Below, piece by piece: positions 20,827 to 27,490 of a stretch of 64,000 nt of DNA. Position numbers and translations under genes: made by a program. A model generated the notes under the pieces. That model searched no databases and was not told the DNA's origin. It was given only the letters and a program-made list of their open reading frames with translations. Numbering within the stretch: the stretch's first letter is position 1; each line of letters begins with the position of its first letter. Origin of the DNA: Labilibaculum filiforme (GTDB taxonomy: Bacteria > Bacteroidota > Bacteroidia > Bacteroidales > Marinifilaceae); NCBI RefSeq assembly GCF_002843315.1, contig NZ_MVDD01000004.1, forward strand, positions 124,001 to 188,000, read 5' to 3'.

Positions 20827-21696
20827 TTATTCATTCAATTTTTGCAAATATGCCACCACTTTACGATATTCTTTCGCAAACTGAAGAGGCACACAGCTCA
20901 CAATTTTTCCTTTTGCATACAAACTTGCATACTCCTTACTAAAAGGAATTTCGCCCAACAATTGGATACCTTCCGCTTTCAAATATTCATATACTTCAGA
21001 ATCTCCTAATCCGGCTTTATTTACAAAAACACCAAAAGGTTTATCCACCTCGCGCAATAAATCAACGGTAAGTTTTAAGTCATATACTCCAAATGGAGTC
21101 GGTTCTGTAACCAAAATCACAAAATCGGCATCCGAGATGGTTTCAACAACCGGACAGCTAGTACCTGGAGGTGCATCATAAATCAGAACATCATTTTCAA
21201 CAACTAAATTCCTCTTTACATCCTTAATTAACATTGTCTGTAAGGGAGAACCAACTCTCAAATTGCCCTCCATCAAACTTCTATCATTCCCTATATTGTA
21301 ATCGGTAATGGTTCCAATAGCATTTGTAGTTTCATGAATTGCATCAAACTGACAAGCCACAAAACAAGCTCCACAAGAATGACACAAATCCTTATTCACA
21401 GTAGCATACTGCATAGTAGGCATCATTACAATTGCATTAAATTCACAATACTCTTCGCATTTTTTACAAAACGTACACTTCGAAGTATCAATTTCAGGAA
21501 TCACTTGAACCGATGCCTTCTCACTGGTAACCGAAACGTTCCGAAAGAACAAAAGATCATTTGGTTCCTCTACATCGCAATCGACCAATTGTACTTTTCT
21601 TGTCCAATTTTCATTGATCGAAGAAAACAAATTCACTGCAAATGTTGTTTTTCCAGTTCCTCCTTTGCCACTTGCAATGGCTATTTTAAATGCCAT
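20827..21696 (-). CDS. MinD/Mrp-type P-loop ATPase with 2x[4Fe-4S] ferredoxin insert (copy 1)
   Basis: 289 aa. Walker A is ASGKGGTGKTT (8-18). The insert has Cys74/77/80/84 and Cys105/108/111/115, enough for two [4Fe-4S] clusters. YDAPPGTSCPV is the switch-region motif. It starts 16 bases inside the DUF89 gene with a strong AGGAGGGG ribosome site, rare among the genes here. With copy 2 it makes the paired ATPases characteristic of ORP-type clusters. Nucleotide-dependent loading of a metal or Fe-S cofactor onto the NifX-like neighbours is inferred, not shown. Confidence 0.9.
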   Translation of the reverse strand: MAFKIAIASGKGGTGKTTFAVNLFSSINENWTRKVQLVDCDVEEPNDLLFFRNVSVTSEKASVQVIPEIDTSKCTFCKKCEEYCEFNAIVMMPTMQYATVNKDLCHSCGACFVACQFDAIHETTNAIGTITDYNIGNDRSLMEGNLRVGSPLQTMLIKDVKRNLVVENDVLIYDAPPGTSCPVVETISDADFVILVTEPTPFGVYDLKLTVDLLREVDKPFGVFVNKAGLGDSEVYEYLKAEGIQLLGEIPFSKEYASLYAKGKIVSCVPLQFAKEYRKVVAYLQKLNE

Positions 21697-22547
21697 AAAC
21701 TCCCCTCCTGTTTTTTTGTAATTACTAAATCTCCCTTACTCACACCCAACAATTCAGCTATTATATCGCATTTAGCCATCAGCATAAAATAAAGTGATTT
21801 TCTTTTTTCATTTAGCAAGCCTTCAAAATTCCCTTGTCCTTTAGAAATAACCACATCGGCCTTTTTAAACAGCTCCTGAAACTCCTCAGAACAATTGTCT
21901 ACTAAGGTGGAAGGTGCATCATGTCCATTCGATATCACCCTGCAAACATCCTGCATACCAACTTGACTAGCATCCTCAAGGGTAACATCATTAATTATAG
22001 GTGCTCCCCGAACTACATAGCATAAGTTAGGATGATTTAAATGCTGAATAAAAAGCTTATCGAAAACTATTTCGCCCGCATTATCACCTAAATACAAGAC
22101 AGATTGCGCTTGCTTGATTTCAGCAAACATCTCGTTTCTATCGTCTAATATGAAATCAAGGGAAAGTAATTCTTGAATTTTAGCTGGAATATCTGTGGGA
22201 ACACTATGAGCTCCATAATCAATAATATTTCCAACAACTGCTAATTTTGCTGCTATATGAAAAGGTTCCTTATGCGTTTCTACAAATGCATTCCAATTTT
22301 CATATTGCGAATACAAAACTGAATTGGCATATTGTTTCTCTTCGCGATACAGATCATCACTTTGGATCCTTTTTTTCGCCAAGCGATGAATTAATAATGC
22401 CAAATAAGGATTAGAGAGATGACTACAATTTGTCAATAAATGATCTACTTCAGAGGAGAAATTACTTGCAACTTCCCCCTGAAGTTTAAATTTTTTAATT
22501 AATAAATCTACCGTTTTAGAATGGCAAGCCAAACACCTACTATCCAT
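21681..22547 (-). CDS. DUF89 / ARMT1-like metal-dependent phosphatase family protein
   Basis: 288 aa from the ATG at 22547 (a frame from 22562 adds five residues and overlaps the NifX gene). It begins MDSRCLAC, the N-terminal Cys motif of prokaryotic DUF89 proteins. The family metal and active-site motifs are visible: LGDNAGEIVFDKL (D155/N156), IINDVT (N186/D187), SNGHDAPST and SKGQGNFEG. DUF89 members are damage-control phosphatases on metabolites with Mn, Co or Ni dependence; the substrate here is unknown. It lies between NifX and the two ATPases, two bases after the former and overlapping the latter. Confidence 0.85.
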   Translation of the reverse strand: MDSRCLACHSKTVDLLIKKFKLQGEVASNFSSEVDHLLTNCSHLSNPYLALLIHRLAKKRIQSDDLYREEKQYANSVLYSQYENWNAFVETHKEPFHIAAKLAVVGNIIDYGAHSVPTDIPAKIQELLSLDFILDDRNEMFAEIKQAQSVLYLGDNAGEIVFDKLFIQHLNHPNLCYVVRGAPIINDVTLEDASQVGMQDVCRVISNGHDAPSTLVDNCSEEFQELFKKADVVISKGQGNFEGLLNEKRKSLYFMLMAKCDIIAELLGVSKGDLVITKKQEGSLWHLK

Positions 22548-22549
22548 AT

Positions 22550-22888
22550 TTAGTGATCGCAATAATTAGCAGTAAAACTTAAGCTTTTATTCAAAAAGCC
22601 ATTTACCAGCTCAACAGCACTTATTTGTGGAGCTCCGACAAATACATTTACATTGTGCTGATTAAAAATCTGAATGGCTCTATTTCCCATTCCACCAGCA
22701 ATAACGTCGGTAACTCCTAAATCGGCTAAAAATGGAGGCAACAAACCTGGCTCGTGTGGTGGTGCGGCAACTAGCTCTTCAGCAACAATACTGTTATCAG
22801 CAATATCAAGTAGCGCAAAATGAGAGCAATGTCCAAAATGTCCATCCAAAATTCCATCTTTAACAGGAACTGCAATTTTCTTTTTCAT
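22550..22888 (-). CDS. NifX/NifB-type dinitrogenase cofactor-binding domain protein (copy 1)
   Basis: 112 aa single-domain Nitro_FeMo-Co fold (PF02579), like the orange protein and NafY/NifX. Visible motifs: HFGHCSHFALLDI near the N-terminus and VIAGGMGNRAIQIFNQHNVN. A histidine-rich patch (residues 17-23 region and PPHEPG) could bind a metal cluster. No nitrogenase genes occur in the window, so a role in nitrogen fixation is unlikely. By analogy with ORP it may carry a Mo/Cu or Fe-S cluster; that is inference. Confidence 0.88.
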   Translation of the reverse strand: MKKKIAVPVKDGILDGHFGHCSHFALLDIADNSIVAEELVAAPPHEPGLLPPFLADLGVTDVIAGGMGNRAIQIFNQHNVNVFVGAPQISAVELVNGFLNKSLSFTANYCDH

Positions 22889-22891
22889 ATG

Positions 22892-22930
22892 TTAATGATT
22901 TGTTTTTAAGTTATATGTGAAACTTACCAT
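22892..22930 (-). CDS. Candidate 12-codon leader peptide upstream of NifX-like gene
   Basis: ATG at 22928-22930 followed by 11 codons (peptide MVSFTYNLKTNH) and TAA, ending three bases before the NifX start. It is preceded by GGAGGAGG with a seven-base gap to the ATG, a much stronger ribosome site than most genes here have. It could feed ribosomes into NifX by termination-reinitiation. The short length means chance is possible; alternatively the SD may serve NifX from a distance. Confidence 0.35.
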   Translation of the reverse strand: MVSFTYNLKTNH

Positions 22931-23063
22931 ACTGATATCCTCCTCCGCTATGTCAAAATAATTTTAGCAGGGACGGTTCCTAGTGTTTCAAAAAGTTTAC
23001 TTCACCCTAAACAAAAAAGGAACCTTATTTTATTTACAACTTATTCATTTAGGGAAAATACAA

Positions 23064-23116
23064 CACAAGAAGTCCAGTTGCCATACAATAAAATTGATAA
23101 CAAGTAACTTCTTGTG
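23064..23116 (-). repeat. 10-bp perfect inverted repeat between the two halves of the cluster
   Basis: CACAAGAAGT (23064-23073) and ACTTCTTGTG (23107-23116) are perfect arms separated by 33 bases, 48 bases past the DUF5320 stop. A second looser pair, GGTTCC (22976-22981) with GGAACC (23029-23034), lies nearby. Either could be a processing or attenuation structure separating the upstream four genes from the downstream five; there is no clear T-run. Confidence 0.35.
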
Positions 23117-23163
23117 CTTCTTACTAATCAGGATACATTCTCATGAAGCCTATGAATAAATAT

Positions 23164-23367
23164 CTAGTCGTTCATTTTCCTTCGTCCGAGTCCCATTCTT
23201 CCGCCTCGTCCACGACCTAAACCTAATCCTTGTCCTCTACCTCTTCCTCTGGTTTCTTCCTGAGCTTCATTTTCTCTATCCGTTTTCTCGTTGGCTTTAC
23301 ATTGGCCCATTCCTCTTCCGGTTCTGGAACCTTTTCCTTCCGGACCTTTTCGATCTAACCCTGGCAT
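23164..23367 (-). CDS. Small glycine/arginine-rich DUF5320-like protein (b)
   Basis: 67 aa starting MPGLDRKGPEGKGSRTGRGM, the standard DUF5320 opening (G-P-x-G-x-G-x-x-T/S-G-R-G). The rest is a charged linker and a Gly/Arg/Leu tail of low complexity. An ideal AAAGGAGGTT Shine-Dalgarno sits five bases before the ATG. Proteins of this type accompany NifX-like and Mrp-like genes in anaerobes; the function is unknown. Confidence 0.82.
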   Translation of the reverse strand: MPGLDRKGPEGKGSRTGRGMGQCKANEKTDRENEAQEETRGRGRGQGLGLGRGRGGRMGLGRRKMND

Positions 23368-23380
23368 ATCAACCTCCTTT

Positions 23381-23566
23381 TTAAATTGATTTACTACTTT
23401 TTAATCTTTTTCCTTGTCCTTTACCACAACCACTCTTCCGTTTTAAGCCCAAACCTTTTCCTAACTTCTCCATCAGCGTGTTTTGGTCTACTTCAGAACA
23501 ATTTCCCAATCCTCTTCCCGATTTTGAACCTTCTCCTCTTGGTCCTTTTCCATCTAAGTGTGCCAT
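23381..23566 (-). CDS. Small DUF5320-like protein (a)
   Basis: 61 aa, paralogous in its first 22 residues to the next gene (MAHLDGKGPRGEGSKSGRGL), then a helical segment and a basic tail with single Cys residues at CSEV and SGCGKG. It lies 10 bases after the NifX-like copy 2 stop and 13 bases before its sister gene. No Shine-Dalgarno is visible, unlike its neighbour. Function unknown. Confidence 0.8.
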   Translation of the reverse strand: MAHLDGKGPRGEGSKSGRGLGNCSEVDQNTLMEKLGKGLGLKRKSGCGKGQGKRLKSSKSI

Positions 23567-23576
23567 AATAAATTCA

Positions 23577-23894
23577 TTAAGATTTCAATTGATTTATAAT
23601 GTGTTGCACTGTATTATTATCATTTTGCAACAACACCATTTGAATATTAAACTTTTCAAGCAATTCTTTTGCTTTAGGGCCAAAATCGCCTGAAATTACT
23701 TTTTGAACTCCTAGTTCAACTACCTTTTCAACAGTTTTAGTACCTGCTCCACTTTGTGCATTGATATTTTCATTTTCAACGAAACTAACTTCACCTGATT
23801 GATCATCGTACAAACAAAACCAACTTGCTCTTCCAAAACGTAAATCAAAAATTGAACTCAATTGGTTTCCTGTTGATGTAATAATTGTCTTCAT
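23577..23894 (-). CDS. NifX/NifB-type dinitrogenase cofactor-binding domain protein (copy 2)
   Basis: 105 aa Nitro_FeMo-Co domain. The N-terminal strand MKTIITSTGNQLSSIFDLRF and the central VQKVISGDFGPKAKELLEKF are typical. It diverges from copy 1 and lacks its histidine patch, so the two may have different partners. It is four bases downstream of the DUF134 regulator and doubtless co-transcribed with it. Confidence 0.85.
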   Translation of the reverse strand: MKTIITSTGNQLSSIFDLRFGRASWFCLYDDQSGEVSFVENENINAQSGAGTKTVEKVVELGVQKVISGDFGPKAKELLEKFNIQMVLLQNDNNTVQHIINQLKS

Positions 23895-23898
23895 ATTC

Positions 23899-24309
23899 CT
23901 ATTTATTTATTAATTCGATATTTTTGGAGTTACAAGCAGGACAAATTTCTTTTTCCATTGTTGCTGGAATATTAAACCTAGCATTACACTTCGAACACAG
24001 ATACCAATCCTTATCCATTACTGCATTTCCATAAACTGTTTTTATCTCTTTTGCTTCAACTAAGGCCGCGGCAATTTTTCTTCGGGCACTTTCGTAGATT
24101 CTCGCAAATGTTGGCCTTGATATGCCCATTAATTCTGCAGCCTCATTGTGTTTTAAAAAATCGTAATCGGCTAACTTTAATGCTTCATATTCTTCATAAA
24201 GTAAATCGATAGATTTTCGACTTTTAGAATTCACACCAAAGGGCCTGTACCCTTTAAATCGTGGAGGCTCCACAACTTTTCGCAATCTTATTTTTCTTGG
24301 CATAGGCAA
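23899..24309 (-). CDS. DUF134 family transcriptional regulator
   Basis: 136 aa. An N-terminal helix-turn-helix resembling sigma region 4 (about 55-79, NEAAELMGISRPTFARIYES) is followed by a zinc-ribbon tail with Cys105, Cys108, Cys123 and Cys126. The start at 24309 (MPMPRK) has an in-frame alternative at 24303. Its promoter carries an 18-bp palindrome, so autoregulation is likely. First gene of the NifX/ATPase cluster and presumably its local regulator. Signal unknown; the zinc ribbon could sense metal or redox state. Confidence 0.88.
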   Translation of the reverse strand: MPMPRKIRLRKVVEPPRFKGYRPFGVNSKSRKSIDLLYEEYEALKLADYDFLKHNEAAELMGISRPTFARIYESARRKIAAALVEAKEIKTVYGNAVMDKDWYLCSKCNARFNIPATMEKEICPACNSKNIELINK

Positions 24310-24319
24310 TTATTTTATA

Positions 24320-24351
24320 CAAAGATAATGAGAATATTCTCATTTCACAAA
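24320..24351 (-). promoter_or_regulatory. Promoter of the DUF134 cluster (TTTG-N20-TATCTTTG)
   Basis: On the minus strand TTTG (24351-24348) and TATCTTTG (24327-24320) are 20 bases apart, a canonical Bacteroidota promoter. The -7 element ends only 10 bases before the 24309 ATG, so the mRNA leader is very short. Confidence 0.75.
24327..24344. promoter_or_regulatory. 18-bp perfect palindrome, likely operator
   Basis: AATGAGAATATTCTCATT is a perfect palindrome lying between the -33 and -7 elements, overlapping the latter by one base. A repressor bound here would block RNA polymerase. The half-site TGAGAAT is the same as in the PerR box at 9699, but the spacing is 7-0-7 rather than 7-1-7, so either DUF134 or a Fur-family protein could bind. 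Confidence 0.65.
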
Positions 24352-24383
24352 CATTGTCACTATTTACTATCACAGCTTTAGAA

Positions 24384-24409
24384 CAAAAAAAGAGGCCCCC
24401 ATAGCCTCT
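24384..24409 (-). terminator. Intrinsic terminator after the SDR gene
   Basis: Minus-strand hairpin AGAGGC/GCCTCT with a seven-base loop, followed by a run of seven T, about 26 bases after the SDR stop. It insulates the DUF134 promoter from read-through. Confidence 0.8.
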
Positions 24410-24434
24410 GTAATTATTCTTGTTTTCCTGAAAC

Positions 24435-25202
24435 TCACACTTCCTCCTCCTGAGAAACATAATGTGCAAATTGCTTTTCCACTGTAATTGGCTCGGACAA
24501 ATATAATTCTCCAACTTGTTTCGACATAACATCAGGAAACACATATTCTTTCCCATCAATAAGGCCTTGAATTATTTCTCTAGCAACATTTACTGGTGAA
24601 TCCTTTTCTATTTCCAGATCTTTTGTCATTTCAGTATCAACAGGTCCTGGATATACTCCCATTACAAGAATATTTGTTGCGAATAGTTCTCCACGTAAAC
24701 CTTGTGTAATACTATGAACGGCAGCCTTCGAGGCAGAATAAGCTCCGGCCATAGGCATACTAGCTAATCCAAATACAGAAGAAATATTGACAATTGCCGC
24801 AGTCTCCCGTTGTTTTAAACGATCTATTAAAGAAACAGTTAACTTTACCAAACCCCAAACATTTACTTCAAAATTTATAGCCATACTGTCTAAAGTTTCA
24901 TCTGCACAAAAACCACCAGCTTCGTACACCCCAGCATTGTTAATTAAGATTTCGACATCCTTCGCTAATTTTGTAGCTTTAATAATCGATCGATCATTTC
25001 TTAAATCTAATAGTACTGGCACTAAACGCCCTTCATATTCAGGTTTAAGATCATCCATAGCTTTTATATTTCTGACTCCAGCATATACTTTTTTAGCCCC
25101 CTTCTCAAGCAGTTCTATAGTAATTGCTCTTCCAATTCCTCTATTTGCTCCACTCACAAAAGCTACCCTACCTTTAGGGGAAACTTTAATTTCATTCATC
25201 AC
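24435..25202 (-). CDS. Short-chain dehydrogenase/reductase (SDR) family protein
   Basis: 255 aa classical SDR. NAD(P)-binding GANRGIGRA (19-27), the NNAG motif in LINNAGVYEAGG and the catalytic YSASK with an upstream Ser (NISSVFG) are intact. An R/K after the glycine motif and the lack of an acidic residue ending strand 2 hint at NADP(H). It has a GGAGGT ribosome site nine bases from the ATG. The substrate is unknown. It is upstream of the DUF134 cluster but separated from it by a terminator, and divergent from trpB. Confidence 0.88.
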   Translation of the reverse strand: MMNEIKVSPKGRVAFVSGANRGIGRAITIELLEKGAKKVYAGVRNIKAMDDLKPEYEGRLVPVLLDLRNDRSIIKATKLAKDVEILINNAGVYEAGGFCADETLDSMAINFEVNVWGLVKLTVSLIDRLKQRETAAIVNISSVFGLASMPMAGAYSASKAAVHSITQGLRGELFATNILVMGVYPGPVDTEMTKDLEIEKDSPVNVAREIIQGLIDGKEYVFPDVMSKQVGELYLSEPITVEKQFAHYVSQEEEV

Positions 25203-25356
25203 AACCTCCGTTTTTGGTTTAAAATTATTTGAATTGATTCTTTACAATTTACAACTATCCTGTTCCAATAGCAATGGTAATTATCCGGTATATCTCTATT
25301 TAGAATCTGAAACCAAATTGAACAGATCCTGCCCCTGTCCATTTAACTAATTTTTC

Positions 25357-25364
25357 TATCTTTG
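25357..25364 (+). promoter_or_regulatory. -7 promoter element for trpB
   Basis: TATCTTTG matches TAnnTTTG. No TTTG is found 19-21 bases upstream, so the promoter is incomplete or activator-dependent. The predicted leader is about 210 bases. Confidence 0.45.
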
Positions 25365-25469
25365 CTTTTATCGTTTGATTTTGGCAATTTCTTATCGGGG
25401 TGCGAGTAATCTATAATCTTTTCCAATAGCATTCCCGGCTGGAGATGAAAAGGAATTAAACGAAACTTT

Positions 25470-25519
25470 AATAACCGGACTCTGGAGATACATCTTTATG
25501 GATCCGGTTATTTTGTTTT
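25470..25519 (+). terminator. Terminator/attenuator hairpin in the trpB leader
   Basis: AATAACCGGA (25470-25479) pairs perfectly with TCCGGTTATT (25503-25512), then TTGTTTTG. It sits about 63 bases before the trpB ATG and inside the predicted transcript, so it should end transcription unless an alternative fold of the upstream 100 bases prevents it. No Trp-codon-rich leader ORF or T-box signature is seen. Confidence 0.65.
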
Positions 25520-25581
25520 GAACAGCTAACCACAGGAAATTCAAAATATTTAAAATATCATTAACCAAAATAGTTACGAGA

Positions 25582-26784
25582 ATGTCAACAAATTATTTTA
25601 AAGCCAATCCCGACCTAAAGGGATTTTTCGGCGAATATGGAGGAAGTTTTATTCCTGAAGTTCTGGAAGAAGAGATGAAAAAAATTAATGATGCTTACTA
25701 TTCCATCAGTAAGTCACATGAATTTATCTCCGAATTAAGAAGTATTCGAAAGCATTTCCAAGGTCGTCCTACTCCTGTTTATTTTTGCAACCGCTTATCG
25801 AATAAATATGGCGGACGTATTTATTTAAAACGTGAGGATTTAAATCATACTGGAGCGCACAAACTAAACCACTGCATGGGAGAAGCTCTTTTAGCCAAAT
25901 ATATGGGCAAAAAAAAGCTAATTGCTGAAACCGGAGCAGGTCAACATGGAGTGGCTTTAGCAACCGCTGCAGCCTATTTTGGTTTGGAATGTGAAATTCA
26001 TATGGGCGAAGTGGATATTGCCAAAGAACACCCGAATGTAGTGAGAATGAAAATTCTTGGAGCTACAGTTGTACCGGTTACTCATGGCTTAAAAACATTA
26101 AAAGAAGCAGTCGATTCCGCTTTTACAGCCTATCTTCAGGATCCAATAAATACCATTTATTGCATTGGATCAGTTGTTGGACCGCATCCATTCCCAATGA
26201 TTGTTCGCGATTTTCAGCGTGTTGTTGGAATTGAAGCCCGAGAACAATTTCAAGAAATGACAGGAGAACTGCCAGACAATGTAGTAGCTTGTGTTGGTGG
26301 CGGAAGTAATGCAATGGGTATTTTTTCGGCCTTTTTAGAAGATGACGAATGCACTTTGCATGGTGTGGAACCTGCTGGTAGATCGTTTAAAAAAGGAGAT
26401 CATGCTGCCTCTTTAACTTTTGGTAAACCTGGAGTAATACATGGATTTAAATGCTATTTATTGCAGGACGAAAATGGAGAGCCAGATCCTGTATATTCCG
26501 TTGCTAGCGGATTGGATTATCCAGGTGTGGGACCAGAACATTCGATGCTTAAAGATCTTAACAAAGCGGAATACCATTCTATTACCGACAAAGAATGTAT
26601 TGATGCTTTTTATGAGCTAAGTAGAGCCGAAGGAATTATTCCAGCATTAGAAAGTGCTCATGCTGTTGCTTACGCGTTAAAACTTGCAAAAGCAAATCCT
26701 CAAAAATCAATTTTAGTAAACTTAAGTGGCAGAGGTGATAAAGACATCGACTTTATTGTAGATACCTTTGGATTGCCAGAATAA
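25582..26784 (+). CDS. trpB: Tryptophan synthase beta subunit, stand-alone
   Basis: 400 aa PLP enzyme that joins indole and serine to make tryptophan. PLP lysine K94 in [10 protein letters not shown], catalytic E116 in AETGAGQHG and the phosphate-binding GGGSNAMG are all present. The N-terminal [17 protein letters not shown] is typical of TrpB1. There is no trpA or other trp gene in the window, so it is an orphan copy. It may act as an indole-salvage enzyme or be the second trpB of the genome. It sits behind a leader with a terminator hairpin. Confidence 0.93.
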   Translation: MSTNYFKANPDLKGFFGEYGGSFIPEVLEEEMKKINDAYYSISKSHEFISELRSIRKHFQGRPTPVYFCNRLSNKYGGRIYLKREDLNHTGAHKLNHCMGEALLAKYMGKKKLIAETGAGQHGVALATAAAYFGLECEIHMGEVDIAKEHPNVVRMKILGATVVPVTHGLKTLKEAVDSAFTAYLQDPINTIYCIGSVVGPHPFPMIVRDFQRVVGIEAREQFQEMTGELPDNVVACVGGGSNAMGIFSAFLEDDECTLHGVEPAGRSFKKGDHAASLTFGKPGVIHGFKCYLLQDENGEPDPVYSVASGLDYPGVGPEHSMLKDLNKAEYHSITDKECIDAFYELSRAEGIIPALESAHAVAYALKLAKANPQKSILVNLSGRGDKDIDFIVDTFGLPE

Positions 26785-26903
26785 GAATTAAAGATTTTTA
26801 TCATTATAATATTTAGAAAAATTTTATTCAGAAACTAACTATTCACATGAACCTTACTCTTATAATAGTGAGCTTTTAGTTTAGTTAACAATTATAAAAA
26901 TAG

Positions 26904-26931
26904 AATACCACTTTTCGAAATGGTATTTTCA
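26904..26931 (+). terminator. Terminator-like hairpin after trpB
   Basis: AATACCA (26904-26910) and TGGTATT (26921-26927) enclose a 10-base stretch that can itself pair, with TTC and then ATTG after. The T-run is modest, so confidence is moderate. Confidence 0.45.
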
Positions 26932-27020
26932 TTGTGAACGACTGCATTCTATATAATTTTATAAATTGTTAACAATTTACTTTGTTGCTTTTTAAATTTT
27001 TGACTTATATTTACTTTACT

Positions 27021-27443
27021 ATGGGGGATAAATATCAGTTTACAAAAGATTTAAGCAAGGAAATGGAGTTTATTACTTCGAGAAGTAGTGGGCCAGGAGG
27101 ACAGAATGTAAATAAAGTAAATTCGAAAGTTGAGCTTCGATTTTCGGTTTTCGAATCGGAACTATTAACTAAAAAAGAGAAGGAAACTATCTTTCTGAAA
27201 TTATACCATCACATCAATAACTTAGGTATTTTATCGGTTACGGCTCAAACAGAACGGTCTCAGCTTCAAAATAAAGAAATTGCTATTCAAAAGTTCTATC
27301 AATGGATTGAAATTGCATTAACTCCCGTAAAACCAAGAAGAAAGACTCGTCCGACAAAAGCATCGAAAGAGAAAAGATTGGAAAAGAAACAAGCGCAGTC
27401 GCAAAAAAAGGAAAACAGAAAAAAACCTGATTTATTGAAATAA
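27021..27443 (+). CDS. arfB: Peptidyl-tRNA hydrolase ArfB (ribosome rescue factor)
   Basis: 140 aa from the ATG at 27021; a TTG 39 bases upstream would add a hydrophobic stretch not expected in the family. The catalytic GGQ loop lies in SSGPGGQNVNKVNSKVELRF. The long Lys/Arg-rich tail (about 105-140) is the part that enters the empty mRNA channel of stalled ribosomes in ArfB/YaeJ. It hydrolyses peptidyl-tRNA on non-stop ribosomes. Stand-alone gene ending at a bidirectional terminator shared with fumarase. Confidence 0.93.
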   Translation: MGDKYQFTKDLSKEMEFITSRSSGPGGQNVNKVNSKVELRFSVFESELLTKKEKETIFLKLYHHINNLGILSVTAQTERSQLQNKEIAIQKFYQWIEIALTPVKPRRKTRPTKASKEKRLEKKQAQSQKKENRKKPDLLK

Positions 27444-27475
27444 AAAAGGGTGATCCAATGGATCACCCTTTTTTA
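27442..27475. terminator. Bidirectional terminator between arfB and fumarase
   Basis: GGGTGATCC (27448-27456) and GGATCACCC (27460-27468) form a nine-bp stem flanked by A6 and T6, so it works on both strands for the convergent genes. Confidence 0.93.
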
Positions 27476-27490
27476 TTTGAAATTTTCAAT

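Larger units (their letters stand above)
25203..25581. other. Intergenic region holding the trpB promoter and leader
   Basis: 379 bases between divergent SDR and trpB. The left 150 bases show nothing clear. The right part has the -7 box at 25357 and about 210 bases of leader with a terminator-type hairpin, described separately. Confidence 0.6.

Noticed and set aside
22550-23894. A nitrogen-fixation locus, suggested by two NifX-type proteins
   Set aside because: No nifH, nifD, nifK, nifE, nifN or nifB radical-SAM gene is present; the companions fit ORP-type clusters instead.
24254-24559. Minus-strand 101-codon frame spanning the SDR terminator and the DUF134 promoter
   Set aside because: It overlaps the SDR end, the terminator and the DUF134 start in another frame; no domain.
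24787-25350. 187-codon plus-strand frame opposite the SDR gene
   Set aside because: Antisense to a clear SDR; Ser/Thr-rich chance frame.
25380-25460. Possible TPP riboswitch before trpB (TCGGGGTGC and CTGGAGAT resemble TPP aptamer pieces)
   Set aside because: The second conserved TPP block (GAACCTGAT and following) is absent, and trpB is not a thiamine gene.
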